A DNA stretch of 64,000 nt from Bacillota bacterium (GCA_023386265.1 JAEWKA010000005.1:1-64000), one strand, 5' to 3'. Positions 51,353 through 60,077 are shown, counted from the stretch's first letter. Program-made: numbers and translations. The notes: generated from the letters alone by a model not told the origin.

Positions 51353-52525
51353 TTAAAAGTAGCTTACCTTGATTTTCTTTCCCATTTTCTTCAGACATTC
51401 CGCAAGCTGGTCTACAAGTCTCATTTTAATGCTGAAATTTATCGGCAGATTCGGGTTCTGATGTGCCGGATTGACCGCCATACCCACGAAGAAGTTAATA
51501 TCCGTGGCTTCCTCAAAAAGCAGCCGTGCAATAAGTGACGCTCCATCCTTTTTATAGCCCCAGACCTTATAGGACTCGTTGTCTTTCAGATAATCTTGCG
51601 CGTAGGTGAGCACCTTGTTAATTGTAATTACGCCCTCGGTCACAAGGTCGATTCCTTCGCATTCCGCTGTCGGCGGAATGTCGTTGTCGAAGTATTCGAG
51701 CTTTGTCCGCAGCGGTTTATGCAGATATTCGGACGCGATGGTGGAGGTCGTACCGCCGCAGACGATGTGCTTTCCCTCCTTAGAGAAGAATAGGGACATC
51801 ATCCGACCGCATTCGCTCGGATTGGAGGGGGGACCAATCACAAGATTCATCGGCTCTCTGTTGCGAATCTTCACGGTGCAAACCGTGGTGTCGTCGCCCG
51901 GGTTACCGCCGTAAAGGCTGTTGCATTCGTCAAGAAGCATTGTCGTCAAAGTCTTTGCTGTGAAGCCGATGTGAACGAAAGTCTTTACAAAATCGATGAT
52001 GTTCTCACGTTTCCAGCCCAGATTCAGCGTCACACCGATGCCAGCATGGGGAGCACCATCGCTTAAAGCAATGAAAATGTCGTCCTCTTTTATGCGTATC
52101 TTTGATTTAAGTATCCTTTTACCCGCTATATCAATCGTTTCGGTCGGGTAGTCGACGTTCTCACCGCCACGAAGCAGGATGACTTTGGGATTGTCATATT
52201 GAATCAGTTCCGCCTCAGTGCCGTTCACGATGTGGATAATCGTAAAAGTCGAGTAGGCGACGCCGCGCACTGAGCACACGGGCAAAGTCTGCGCAATGGT
52301 TTCGACGCACTCTTCGATACTCATGCCCGCCGCCATCATCGTTGAGATAATCTTTGATGTCAAAGTTGAGAGAATGCTCGCCTTGACGCCGCTTCCAAGC
52401 CCGTCGGCAAGGACAATTACCATGGAATTCTCACCATGCTCGACGACCTCGACGTGGTCGCCGCACAGCTCTTCTCCGAATTTATTAAGGCTGCTGTAGC
52501 CAATATCCGCGCAAAGATTATTCAT
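51353..52525 (-). CDS. SpoIIE-type PP2C serine phosphatase coupled to a sensory hydrogenase
   Basis: A phosphatase of 390 residues. The metal-binding PP2C/SpoIIE signature is VIVLADGLGSGVKASI, with a second site IALSDGAPHAGIG and a third acidic motif GDDTTVC. The start overlaps the hydS stop as ATGAATAA, which implies translation coupling. The C-terminal 150 residues are an extra domain with FSKEGKHIVCGGTTSTIA. In this context it probably receives the redox or H2 signal from the sensory hydrogenase and dephosphorylates an unknown protein. Confidence 0.85.
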   Translation of the reverse strand: MNNLCADIGYSSLNKFGEELCGDHVEVVEHGENSMVIVLADGLGSGVKASILSTLTSKIISTMMAAGMSIEECVETIAQTLPVCSVRGVAYSTFTIIHIVNGTEAELIQYDNPKVILLRGGENVDYPTETIDIAGKRILKSKIRIKEDDIFIALSDGAPHAGIGVTLNLGWKRENIIDFVKTFVHIGFTAKTLTTMLLDECNSLYGGNPGDDTTVCTVKIRNREPMNLVIGPPSNPSECGRMMSLFFSKEGKHIVCGGTTSTIASEYLHKPLRTKLEYFDNDIPPTAECEGIDLVTEGVITINKVLTYAQDYLKDNESYKVWGYKKDGASLIARLLFEEATDINFFVGMAVNPAHQNPNLPINFSIKMRLVDQLAECLKKMGKKIKVSYF

Positions 52526-54197
52526 CTCCAAGCGACTCCTTCAGTTTCGTGAGAGCGATCTTGGTTTCGGCGGTGGTTTCGCCCAGAAGTGACGCAATTT
52601 CCTGAACCACGCGCATCTGCTTTTCGATGACCTTGTCGGTTATCTCTATGGTTTTAAGGCTGATTTCCTCTTTTTTCTGGCGTTCAGTCTCCTCGTCGGT
52701 GACGTCGCGCAGTATGCAAAGCAGCATCCGATAAACCTTGTCCAAAACGATGGTCTGCTCGATGTATTTTTTATATTCGGCAAGATATAACCTGTTATTG
52801 CGCAAGGATCTGCCGGTTCGCAGAACCTCCGAAAAGGCGGCGGGCTCAAGTATGCATACGACGTTTGCTCCCACGATGTCCGAAGCGCTTTTAATGTTGA
52901 GTATGTTGAGCGCGGCGGGATTAATCTGCTGGACTTCAAGTGCCTCACTCAGAACGATAATGCCGTTGGGACTGTTCCGAAGGATGTTTGACGAAAAGGT
53001 CTCGGCCTTGTCCTTCAGAAACGGGGTGCACATCGAGAGCTCCGCCTTGCCTTGAAATACCGCAATCGCTTTTTCGCGACAGGAGTTGTAACCGCAGCTT
53101 CCGCAGTTGAGCTCGTCCTCGGGAGTGTTTTTACCCATTTTGAGTAAAATCTCGCTGAGCTGAAGCTCGTTGGGATAGGTCTGGGGGTGAACAAGGGACT
53201 CAAACGTTCTTGATATGCTGTCTTTCGAGGGTGCGTTCACGGTGAAATCACTCCTGCCCGCAAATTTGCTGACAGCAATATAGTCCTGCAAGGGTGCGTG
53301 ACGGGTGCCGCTCATCGCCGGACCACCGATACAGCTGCCAACACAGGAGGACATTTCGACAAAGCATCTTGTGATATTGCCAACCGAAATATCGCGCAGG
53401 GTGCTGATGCAGTTTTCTTGACCGTCAACTGAAAAATAGCTATATTCCTCCGAAACGCAGTCCATGGACTTCAAGATGCCGCCGGAAGTCGGGAAGATCC
53501 GCGTGCGTCCCTTTTCACTTGAGTCGTCTGCCTGTGGGACAGGCTCGATGCCTTCCGCCTTAAGCCAGTTTGCAAGCTCATCGAAGGTCAGCGCGCAGTC
53601 GACATCGCAGGGGAATTCGTCCGCTTCATATTTCTTTGAAATACAGGGGCCAATGAACACAGTTTTTGCCTCGGGGTACCTGCTTTTTATATCGCGGCAG
53701 TGCGCCACCATCGGAGAGACGACCTTGGCAAGGCGGGAGATAAGCTCCGGAAAATGCTTCTGTACCATGAGATTGACGGAAGGACAGCAGGACGAGATGA
53801 TAATCTCCTGCTCACCATCCTTTATGGCTTCTTCATATTGCTTTTTCACAATCGCGGCACCGCGCGCGGTTTCTTCTGTGACGGAAAAGCCAAGCTTTTT
53901 TAGCGCCTTTTCCATACCGCCAATCCCGACTTCGGGAAAAGCTACGGCAAAAGACGGCGCAAGACTGACGATGACGGGTTCGCTCCCGCGAAGCAGAGTC
54001 TTCGCCTTATCGGTATCGTCCCGCACAACCTTTGCGTTTTGGGGGCAGACGATGAAGCATTGACCGCACAGGATGCATTCGTCTGCAATAATGTGAGCCT
54101 GATTCTCGGAAAAACTTATGGACTTTGTAGGACAGTTCCGAATGCACTTATAGCAGTTTTTGCAGTTGGCTTCTTTCAGACGTATGTAATCTGACAT
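52518..54197 (-). CDS. Sensory [FeFe]-hydrogenase with PAS domain (HydS-like, group C)
   Basis: A protein of 559 residues. Residues 4-50 hold two [4Fe-4S] motifs (CKNCYKCIRNCP and CILCGQCFIVCP). The H-cluster domain (about 60-345) shows SSCCPSVNLM, GPCISKKYEAD and EMSSCVGSCIGGP, keeping the ligand cysteines but with Ser and Val where catalytic hydrogenases have other residues. A further Fe-S domain follows (CGSCGYNSCREKAI at about 365), then a PAS domain (about 405-510; SNILRNSPNGIIVLSEALEV) and a helical tail. This is the architecture of clostridial HydS proteins thought to sense H2 or ferredoxin redox state. ATG 54197 follows GGAGGG. Confidence 0.85.
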   Translation of the reverse strand: MSDYIRLKEANCKNCYKCIRNCPTKSISFSENQAHIIADECILCGQCFIVCPQNAKVVRDDTDKAKTLLRGSEPVIVSLAPSFAVAFPEVGIGGMEKALKKLGFSVTEETARGAAIVKKQYEEAIKDGEQEIIISSCCPSVNLMVQKHFPELISRLAKVVSPMVAHCRDIKSRYPEAKTVFIGPCISKKYEADEFPCDVDCALTFDELANWLKAEGIEPVPQADDSSEKGRTRIFPTSGGILKSMDCVSEEYSYFSVDGQENCISTLRDISVGNITRCFVEMSSCVGSCIGGPAMSGTRHAPLQDYIAVSKFAGRSDFTVNAPSKDSISRTFESLVHPQTYPNELQLSEILLKMGKNTPEDELNCGSCGYNSCREKAIAVFQGKAELSMCTPFLKDKAETFSSNILRNSPNGIIVLSEALEVQQINPAALNILNIKSASDIVGANVVCILEPAAFSEVLRTGRSLRNNRLYLAEYKKYIEQTIVLDKVYRMLLCILRDVTDEETERQKKEEISLKTIEITDKVIEKQMRVVQEIASLLGETTAETKIALTKLKESLGDE

Positions 54198-54235
54198 TGG
54201 GTATCCCTCCGTTTCCATGCGTTTTGGTTCCGAGC

Positions 54236-54475
54236 TCAGAGCTTTGCAAGAACTTCCTTTTCAAAGAAGCTTCGAACGTCATCGGGGCTGAGCGAATGGA
54301 TTGTTTCATCGATTTTGACACTGACTCCGCTCTGGCAGGCGCCAAGACAAAAGGTTCCGACGAGCTCAACCTTGTCACCGAGACGGTTTTCCTCTATCAG
54401 CGTCTGAAGCTGCTCTACGATCTGCCTTGAACCTTTAAGGTGGCAGGAGCTTCCTATGCAAACCGTTAGTTTCAT
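54236..54475 (-). CDS. Thioredoxin-like [2Fe-2S] ferredoxin (NuoE/HydC-like)
   Basis: A protein of 79 residues with CIGSSCHLKGS and GTFCLGACQSG, the four-cysteine pattern of the [2Fe-2S] thioredoxin-like domain found in NuoE and the HydC subunit of multimeric hydrogenases. Here it stands alone, without the helical N-terminal part of NuoE. It sits 38 bp upstream of hydS and probably exchanges electrons with it. Confidence 0.87.
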   Translation of the reverse strand: MKLTVCIGSSCHLKGSRQIVEQLQTLIEENRLGDKVELVGTFCLGACQSGVSVKIDETIHSLSPDDVRSFFEKEVLAKL

Positions 54476-54517
54476 TTCAGTCTCCTTTTATATGTTTTAT
54501 ATCTGCTGGAGCAGGCT

Positions 54518-55141
54518 CTATTTTTGCGCCAGATTCTTTGACAGAACAGCAAGAGAAGCGGCTATGTTTTCGTTTTTAAGTATAACGTCCTTCGGAACAT
54601 TAAGGTGGATCGGGGCGAAATTCCAGATCGCCTTAATGCCGCTCGCTACAAGGATGTCGCAGACCTTCTGCGCTTCAGATGCGGGAACGGTAATTATCCC
54701 TAGCTCAATCTTCATGCGCTTGCACAGATTCTCCATTTTGCTCAAGGGAAGTATCTGCTTTCCACTCTCGTCCGTTCCGCATATTTCGGAATCGCAGTCG
54801 AAGCCCGCTATGATGTTCAGCCCGTAAGCTCGAAAACCTTGATATGAAAGGAGCGCCTTGCCGAGCTTTCCGGCCCCGACGAGAACGGCATCGTTCACAT
54901 TGTCGTAGCCGAGGTAGCCCTCAATGTCGCGGATAAGCTCTGCGGTGCAGTAGCCGACTTTCGGCTTTCCACCATCCGACACCGAGGACAGGTCTTTTCT
55001 GACCTGTATCTCACCGAAGCCCAGCGCGTTTCCGAGAGCCTTTGCGGATATGTTCTTTTCATTTTCCAAAGGCAGAGCCCTCAGATGTTGCAGATAAAGC
55101 GGAAGCCTCTGCAGAGTTTGCATTGAAATCGCTTTTGCCAT
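54518..55141 (-). CDS. rex: Redox-sensing transcriptional repressor Rex
   Basis: A repressor of 207 residues that senses the NADH/NAD+ ratio. The N-terminal winged helix contains LPLYLQHLRAL and LGFGEIQVRKDLSSVSDGG, and the Rossmann domain has AVLVGAGKLGKALLSYQGF. ATG 55141 follows GGAGGAAT; a TTG at 55144 is rejected. Rex commonly controls hydrogenase and fermentation genes in Clostridia, and here it is the first gene of the hydrogenase cluster. A classical Rex site (TTGTTAA-N4-TTAACAA) is not visible in the upstream region, which instead holds a long palindrome. Confidence 0.9.
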   Translation of the reverse strand: MAKAISMQTLQRLPLYLQHLRALPLENEKNISAKALGNALGFGEIQVRKDLSSVSDGGKPKVGYCTAELIRDIEGYLGYDNVNDAVLVGAGKLGKALLSYQGFRAYGLNIIAGFDCDSEICGTDESGKQILPLSKMENLCKRMKIELGIITVPASEAQKVCDILVASGIKAIWNFAPIHLNVPKDVILKNENIAASLAVLSKNLAQK

Positions 55142-55175
55142 CAATATTCCTCCCGAACCCGAATCTGGGATTACA

Positions 55176-55225
55176 ATTAGATAATGGTATATCGATAATC
55201 TATTATCGATATACCATTATCTAAT
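55176..55225. promoter_or_regulatory. Perfect 50-bp palindrome in front of rex
   Basis: Two perfectly complementary 24-nt arms (55176-55199 and 55202-55225; outer part ATTAGATAATGGTATATCG) are separated by 2 nt. It lies 35 bp upstream of rex and 71 bp after the FNT gene. There is no T run on either side, so it is probably a protein-binding site or a cruciform rather than a terminator. Confidence 0.75.
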
Positions 55226-55295
55226 GCTCTTGTCAATGTCTTTTTCATTATAAGAGTAATTTATTTGGAATAATCCTGTGGTTCAGCCGCGGAGC

Positions 55296-55943
55296 TTATG
55301 CGTTAATTTTATCTGTCGGTACAGATTTTTCGGGCATTTCTGTTTTATCCTTTGCCATTTCGCCGAGCCAGCAGAGCAGCAGAGCGCCGACCGTGTTGCC
55401 GAGGATTATTATGAGAAGTAGCAGAACATTAAGATTCCTCGCTAGATTGAAATAGAACATGTCCGCAATGCTGTGCTCGAAGCCGGACAGGATGAATACC
55501 ATCACAACGAAGATAAGCCCCAGAGCTTTGCCGATGTAGCTTTCAATAGACCTGAACAGCTCGACGCCCAAAAACATCAGCATTCCGCAAAAGATTGCCA
55601 GAATGAACATGCTTATGTAGCTGTCACCCAGTTTCACGGCGGTAACTGCCGCCACAGTGTCCATTATATTCAGGCGCGTAAACCTTATCATAACAGCGAC
55701 AAACAGTGTACCGAGGTAGTTTCCTATCAGAGTTATTAGAAGGTCTCGCACATATTCCCGGTTGAGGTTCAGCACCAGATATCCGATCTTTCCGGTGTAA
55801 AGATTAAGTTTCATGTTCAAAATTGAAAACAGTCCGAATGAAAACAGGAAACTGCCCACGATCTTGCTCTCGCACATAAGATAAATTACGCATCCGACAC
55901 TGATGAGAATTCCTGCCAAAAAGCTCCTTATCAAAACCCGCAT
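55296..55943 (-). CDS. Formate/nitrite transporter (FNT) family channel
   Basis: A membrane protein of 215 residues with about six helices. The family motif with the central channel histidine is SGFEHSIADMFYFNLA, nearly identical to the matching segment of FocA (from memory), and GNYLGTLFVA is the second conserved segment. ATG 55943 follows AGAGGTG; the longer frame to 56021 is poorly supported. Lying just upstream of a hydrogenase cluster, a formate channel is the most plausible role. Confidence 0.82.
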   Translation of the reverse strand: MRVLIRSFLAGILISVGCVIYLMCESKIVGSFLFSFGLFSILNMKLNLYTGKIGYLVLNLNREYVRDLLITLIGNYLGTLFVAVMIRFTRLNIMDTVAAVTAVKLGDSYISMFILAIFCGMLMFLGVELFRSIESYIGKALGLIFVVMVFILSGFEHSIADMFYFNLARNLNVLLLLIIILGNTVGALLLCWLGEMAKDKTEMPEKSVPTDKINA

Positions 55944-56193
55944 GTTGCACCTCTGTTTTTTTCTAAGCAGAAATGGAAGCTCCGCTAGTATAAGTATACA
56001 GAAGATTCGACGCTTTTTCAATAAGGCTGTTTAGCCGATTATTATTGTAAATATATGCAATAATGGGTAAAAAGGCCGGAAATAGGTCTTGTTCGTTACT
56101 CGAAAGTATTTGCTAATCGACTTCCTCCCAACCCTTCAACGAAATTACATCTTGGGCATAAAATGTAATAATCGAAATCTGGGAGGAAAAACA

Positions 56194-56763
56194 ATGTATA
56201 ATCGAAATTTGAAGTGCGAGGGCGCACGAATGTCCCCCAAACGTCTTCAGCTATACGATACGCTGCGGCGGCTCTGGATAGAGCACGTGATGTGGACGCG
56301 CTCTTTTATTGTCAGCGCAGTTTTCGGGCTTCCGGACCTGAACATGGTCACGAACAGATTACTTCGAAATCCTGTCGACTTTGCAGACGTGCTTAGGCCT
56401 CTTTACGGCGAAATCAAGGCCGCAAGATTTAAAAATCTTCTGACCGAGCATCTGCAGATTGCAGGTGACCTTGTCAGCGCCGCAAAGGCAGGGGATAGCG
56501 CAAAAGCGGACATAAAGCGCCGTGAATGGTATGCGAACGCTGACGAAATCGCCGGATTTTTGAACGAGATTAACCCCTACTGGAATAAAATGACTTGGCA
56601 AACGCTGCTATACGACCATTTGAAAATGACCGAGAATGCAGCGGTTCAAATACTTCAGGGACAGTATGAAGCGGGCATCGAGCAGTTTGACGCGATACAG
56701 AAGGAAGCTCTTGATATGGCGGACTATATGTCGAGCGGAATATTCAGACAGTTTGGGCTGTGA
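56194..56763 (+). CDS. Conserved helical protein of unknown function
   Basis: A protein of 189 residues starting at ATG 56194 after GGGAGG. It is almost fully helical, with RLWIEHVMWTRSFIVSAVFG, RLLRNPVDFADVLRPLYG, LLTEHLQIAGDLVSAAKAGD and NEINPYWNKMTW. I recall similar proteins in many clostridial genomes without a sound functional name. The conserved HVMW, EH and NPYW residues could form a metal or cofactor site in a helical bundle, but this is speculation. It is monocistronic with its own terminator. Confidence 0.65.
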   Translation: MYNRNLKCEGARMSPKRLQLYDTLRRLWIEHVMWTRSFIVSAVFGLPDLNMVTNRLLRNPVDFADVLRPLYGEIKAARFKNLLTEHLQIAGDLVSAAKAGDSAKADIKRREWYANADEIAGFLNEINPYWNKMTWQTLLYDHLKMTENAAVQILQGQYEAGIEQFDAIQKEALDMADYMSSGIFRQFGL

Positions 56764-56788
56764 GGGGCTGCTTGACATCTTGGCAAAA

Positions 56789-56823
56789 AAGGACTGTCCC
56801 GAAAGCAAAACGGGGCAGTCCTT
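56789..56823. terminator. Terminator between convergent genes
   Basis: AAGGACTGTCCCG pairs with CGGGGCAGTCCTT around a short A-rich loop; one G-T pair. Confidence 0.8.
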
Positions 56824-56858
56824 CTGTATAACAAAAATTGATGATGACTGACTTTTCT

Positions 56859-57722
56859 TTAATCTTTTTCCTTTGGCAGACGGAAGCCAGTGGGAATTGG
56901 CGCTTTGATGACAAGGTTTTCTCCAGTTTGGGGATGTAAAAGCTCAAGAACACTGGCGTGCAGACCGAGTCTGCCGAGGGAGCTTGTGTGTCCGCCGTAT
57001 TTTTTGTCGCCGACGATGGGGTGTCCAAGCTCCTTCATGTGGACGCGAATCTGGTTTTTGCGCCCTGTGTCAATCAGCACGCGCACATAGGAATAGCGGG
57101 CATTTTCCTTAATTACCTCGTAATTGGTGATTGCGAGCTTGCCCTCGCCGTAAGATGCCGAATAGACGAGATGGTTTTCCGTCTCGCGCAGAAGGCTCTC
57201 GCGCCGGCCCTTCTTTTCGGTGAAAACACCCTCGCAGACGGCGATGTATTCTCTTCTTTTAATAAGCTCGTCCCACGAATTTTTCAGTTTGTCGTGCATT
57301 TCGGCGTTCTTGGCAAACAGCAGTACGCCGGAGGTGTCACGGTCAAGACGGTGAACGACATACAAAGGCTCGATGCCGCTGTCTCGAAGGAGCCGTATAG
57401 CCGTGTTTTCCTTTTCAAGTTCGTTAGCAACGGATAACAGTCCAGCAGGCTTATTGACTGCCAGAAGATACTCGTCCTCATATATTAGCGGGAGCGGAGA
57501 TGAGTAAGAACTCACATCCGACTGCGTTATCTTAACCGTCTGACCACATTTGACGGGATAATCAAACTTGCTGGTTATTATGCCGTCCACGGAAATCATG
57601 CGGTGCTCCAGACAGGATTTTGCCTTGCCCGAGGGGAGCTTTGGCAGCTCCTTCCGGACGGTTTCCAGAAGTTTACCGTCCTCCTTAACCTCAAAAACGG
57701 TGTCGCCCTTTGTGTTTTTCAA
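56859..57722 (-). CDS. RluA-family rRNA/tRNA pseudouridine synthase
   Basis: An enzyme of 287 residues. The S4-like N-terminal part (LEHRMISVDGIITSKFDYPV) is followed by the catalytic-aspartate motif VVHRLDRDTSGVLLFAKN and RKNQIRVHMKELGHPIVGD. It converts uridine to pseudouridine in structured RNA; the precise site (RluC, RluD or another) cannot be assigned. Confidence 0.9.
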   Translation of the reverse strand: MKNTKGDTVFEVKEDGKLLETVRKELPKLPSGKAKSCLEHRMISVDGIITSKFDYPVKCGQTVKITQSDVSSYSSPLPLIYEDEYLLAVNKPAGLLSVANELEKENTAIRLLRDSGIEPLYVVHRLDRDTSGVLLFAKNAEMHDKLKNSWDELIKRREYIAVCEGVFTEKKGRRESLLRETENHLVYSASYGEGKLAITNYEVIKENARYSYVRVLIDTGRKNQIRVHMKELGHPIVGDKKYGGHTSSLGRLGLHASVLELLHPQTGENLVIKAPIPTGFRLPKEKD

Positions 57723-57871
57723 TAGCCGCCCTCCTTTTCTTTAAAGGTAGTATATGGTTTATTGTAGCATCATATTAGCCTGCGGGCAAGCCTTTGCTTG
57801 ACGAACTACTTGCAATATAAGACAGGTTTTGTATAATGGTGCATAGAAAACACGGACTGAAGGGAAAAACC

Positions 57872-58342
57872 ATGACTAAGACAAACGCAATGCGGCTTCT
57901 GGATGCGGCGGGTATTATTTATAAAACAACGGAATACGAATACGATGAAGCCGACCTTTCCGGTACCCATGCCGCACAAGCAATCGGGATGCCTGCCGAG
58001 CAGGTGTTCAAGACTCTTGTAACGAGAGGGGACAAAGCGGGAATTACGGTTTTCTGTATACCCGTCTGCTGCGAGCTGGATTTGCGCAAGGCAGCGGTTG
58101 TTTCCGGCAACAAGAAAATCGAAATGACCCACGTTAAAGAGCTGCTCGATCTGACAGGATATTTACGTGGAGGTTGCTCACCGATTGGAATGAAGAAGCA
58201 GTACCCGACCTACATTGACGAAACTGTGCAGCTATTCGACGAAATTGCCATAAGCGCCGGCATGCGCGGTCAGCAGATAATAATTGCGCCAAACGATTTA
58301 TGTACATATGTGAAAGCGGCGGAAGCTGATATCACAGCGTAA
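57872..58342 (+). CDS. ybaK: Cys-tRNA(Pro)/Cys-tRNA(Cys) deacylase, YbaK/EbsC family
   Basis: A trans-editing deacylase of 156 residues that removes cysteine from mischarged tRNA-Pro. Motifs are TNAMRLLDAAGI, the catalytic lysine in VFKTLVT, the strand PVCCELDLRKAA and GYLRGGCSPIGMKKQYPT. ATG 57872 follows GAAGGG. The next gene starts 12 bp after its stop. Confidence 0.9.
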   Translation: MTKTNAMRLLDAAGIIYKTTEYEYDEADLSGTHAAQAIGMPAEQVFKTLVTRGDKAGITVFCIPVCCELDLRKAAVVSGNKKIEMTHVKELLDLTGYLRGGCSPIGMKKQYPTYIDETVQLFDEIAISAGMRGQQIIIAPNDLCTYVKAAEADITA

Positions 58343-58354
58343 CAAGGGAGAAAT

Positions 58355-58885
58355 ATGATATTACTGATTAAGCCCTGCAGGGAATACGAAGAGGATATAT
58401 TCAGATACAAGGAAGAAATGATTGCCGCCGGAAACGGGAGTATGGATGGCTGCGGCTATCTTCAGAATTATTACAGCTTTGACGAATGGTTGAAGTATCT
58501 GGATTCCATCGCAGACAGAAACAGCATGGACCCGTCGACGGGCTTTGTTGAAGGCAGCCAGTATCTGTTGGTGGACGATGAACGTCAAAAGATACTTGGA
58601 ATGGTGAACCTACGGCATGAACTAAATGATTTTCTTTTCAGGGTCGGTGGACATATTGGATATTCGATAAGACCGGACGAGAGAAGAAAAGGCTACGCAA
58701 AACTTCAGCTTCGGCTTGCACTGGAGAAAATGGCGGAGCTTGGCGTGAGGGACGTTTTGGTTTCCTGCGGTCAAGATAATGAAGCCTCCGCAAGGACAAT
58801 TGAGTCCTGTGGTGGGATATTGGAAGATGAGCCATATGCGGAGGAATTCCACTGTGTAATTAAAAGATATTGGATACACCTGTGA
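58355..58885 (+). CDS. GNAT-family N-acetyltransferase
   Basis: A protein of 176 residues. The acetyl-CoA-binding region is GGHIGYSIRPDERRKGYAKL, with the QxxGxx(G/A) pattern in the form RRKGYA, and the C-terminal DNEASARTIESCGGILED is typical of GNAT enzymes with a RimJ/RimL-like end. The substrate is unknown. It is likely cotranscribed with ybaK. Confidence 0.87.
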   Translation: MILLIKPCREYEEDIFRYKEEMIAAGNGSMDGCGYLQNYYSFDEWLKYLDSIADRNSMDPSTGFVEGSQYLLVDDERQKILGMVNLRHELNDFLFRVGGHIGYSIRPDERRKGYAKLQLRLALEKMAELGVRDVLVSCGQDNEASARTIESCGGILEDEPYAEEFHCVIKRYWIHL

Positions 58886-58914
58886 AGTTCAAAACAAGAC
58901 AAATTTTATTTCCT

Positions 58915-58938
58915 TCCCGCTTCAGCAGTGAAGCGGGA
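58915..58938 (+). terminator. Weak terminator after the GNAT gene
   Basis: TCCCGCTTC (58915-58923) pairs with 58930-58938; downstream TTATTCATTTT is only partly T-rich. Confidence 0.55.
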
Positions 58939-58970
58939 TTATTCATTTTAAAAAAAATTCGATTATATAC

Positions 58971-58999
58971 TTGACAAAGACAAAATAGCAAGTTATATT
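58971..58999 (+). promoter_or_regulatory. Promoter of the TetR-flavodoxin operon
   Basis: TTGACA (58971-58976), a 17-bp spacer and TATATT (58994-58999) form a near-consensus promoter. Confidence 0.75.
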
Positions 59000-59004
59000 A
59001 CATA

Positions 59005-59046
59005 ACGGTGTTATTAAATAATACGGTGTTACTAATAATAACGGCG
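59005..59046 (+). promoter_or_regulatory. Three phased 18-bp repeats, probable TetR operator
   Basis: ACGGTGTTA starts at 59005 and 59023, and a shorter ACGGCG at 59041, exactly 18 bp apart. They lie directly downstream of the -10 element and upstream of the TetR gene. The segment GTGTTATT-AA-ATAATAC is also a near-palindrome. The layout suggests cooperative binding by the TetR protein. Confidence 0.55.
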
Positions 59047-59071
59047 CACTAATCTCGAGGAGGGATGCCCG

Positions 59072-59665
59072 ATGGGAAGAGAAGACCAGAAAATGCGGAG
59101 TGACGGCGTACGGCAGGCAATTTTGGATACTGCGCTGGAAATCGGACTTCAGGAGGGCTTTGAAGCGATTTCCGTTAGAAAAATTATCAACAAGATGAAG
59201 TATTCAACAGGCGTCGTGTACCACTATTTTAATGATAAGCAGGAAATCATCGACGCGCTTGAGGAAGCGGAAACGGAGAAGTTCCGCGGGACCGTCAGTT
59301 CGCTTTTGGATGAAACCAAAGATAGCGCCCATAACGTGACAACGGTATTTCACAGGATTATGCGCCTCGCGCTGGAAGAACCGGAAAAGTACAATTTAAT
59401 CGTTATGCACAAGTACGCCAGAAGTAATCCGCGCCCTCCAATGTGGCTCTCGTTTATGGCAGAAAACCTCAAAAGAGATATGGAAGCCGGAATAGTCAGG
59501 CATCTGGACGCGGAAAAAGCCGCGTTCACGATCTGGAGCTCCTTTGTAGGCTTTAACCTTATGATTTCAAGGCTTCCCGACCTGAGCGAAGAAGAAGCTG
59601 AGCTCATGTTCAAAACTCAATCTGATATTATTTTGAAAGGAATTATAAATCATGAATCAAATTAA
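59072..59665 (+). CDS. TetR-family regulator of the flavodoxin operon
   Basis: A regulator of 197 residues with helix-turn-helix ISVRRKI-like sequence (AISVRKIINKMKYSTGVVYH) and an unassigned ligand domain. ATG 59072 follows AGGAGGG by 7 nt. It overlaps the flavodoxin gene by 14 nt, so it controls its own operon, probably through the 18-bp repeats. Confidence 0.85.
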   Translation: MGREDQKMRSDGVRQAILDTALEIGLQEGFEAISVRKIINKMKYSTGVVYHYFNDKQEIIDALEEAETEKFRGTVSSLLDETKDSAHNVTTVFHRIMRLALEEPEKYNLIVMHKYARSNPRPPMWLSFMAENLKRDMEAGIVRHLDAEKAAFTIWSSFVGFNLMISRLPDLSEEEAELMFKTQSDIILKGIINHESN

Positions 59666-60074
59666 CGTTGTATACGCAACAATGACCAAGCATTCAAAGA
59701 AAATCGCGGAGGCAGTCGGAACGGCTTTGAAGGTCAAAGCACAGAACGTCAAGGAAAGCCCCGTATTGGGAGAAACAGGACTTTTGTTCATCGTAGGCGG
59801 TATTTATGGAGGCGAAAGCATGCCGGAAATGCTAAAATTTGTTAAAAATATGGACGCTACGATGATAAAAAGCGCGGCTCTCATAACTTCAAGCGTTTCG
59901 GATAAAAAGGGGCAGGACAGCGTTCGCAAACTGTTAGAGGAAAAGGGCATAAAAGTTGTTGACGAAATGCGCTGCTTTGGTAATTTCACCGTCGTAAAGC
60001 TCGGGCATCCCAATAAAACCGAAATAAGCCGTGCGGTCGATTTTGCGAAGGCGCTCGCTGCTAAGGGAGTCTGA
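59652..60074 (+). CDS. Flavodoxin-like protein
   Basis: A protein of 140 residues with the flavodoxin FMN phosphate loop in VVYATMTKHSKKIAEAVG and the later GLLFIVGGIYGGESMPEMLK. The phosphate loop is TMTKHSK rather than the usual T-x-T-G-x-T, so it belongs to the short flavodoxin-like group. It could pass electrons to the downstream FMN-binding protein. It starts inside the end of the TetR gene. Confidence 0.83.
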   Translation: MNQINVVYATMTKHSKKIAEAVGTALKVKAQNVKESPVLGETGLLFIVGGIYGGESMPEMLKFVKNMDATMIKSAALITSSVSDKKGQDSVRKLLEEKGIKVVDEMRCFGNFTVVKLGHPNKTEISRAVDFAKALAAKGV

Positions 60075-60077
60075 TGC

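Noticed and set aside
55142..55295. Classical Rex operator in front of rex
   Set aside because: No TTGTTAA-N4-TTAACAA or close variant is visible; only the 50-bp palindrome is present.
59005..59046. Regular short repeats considered as a mini-CRISPR
   Set aside because: The repeats are adjacent with no unique spacers and sit immediately after a promoter; an operator array fits better. No cas gene is present in the window.
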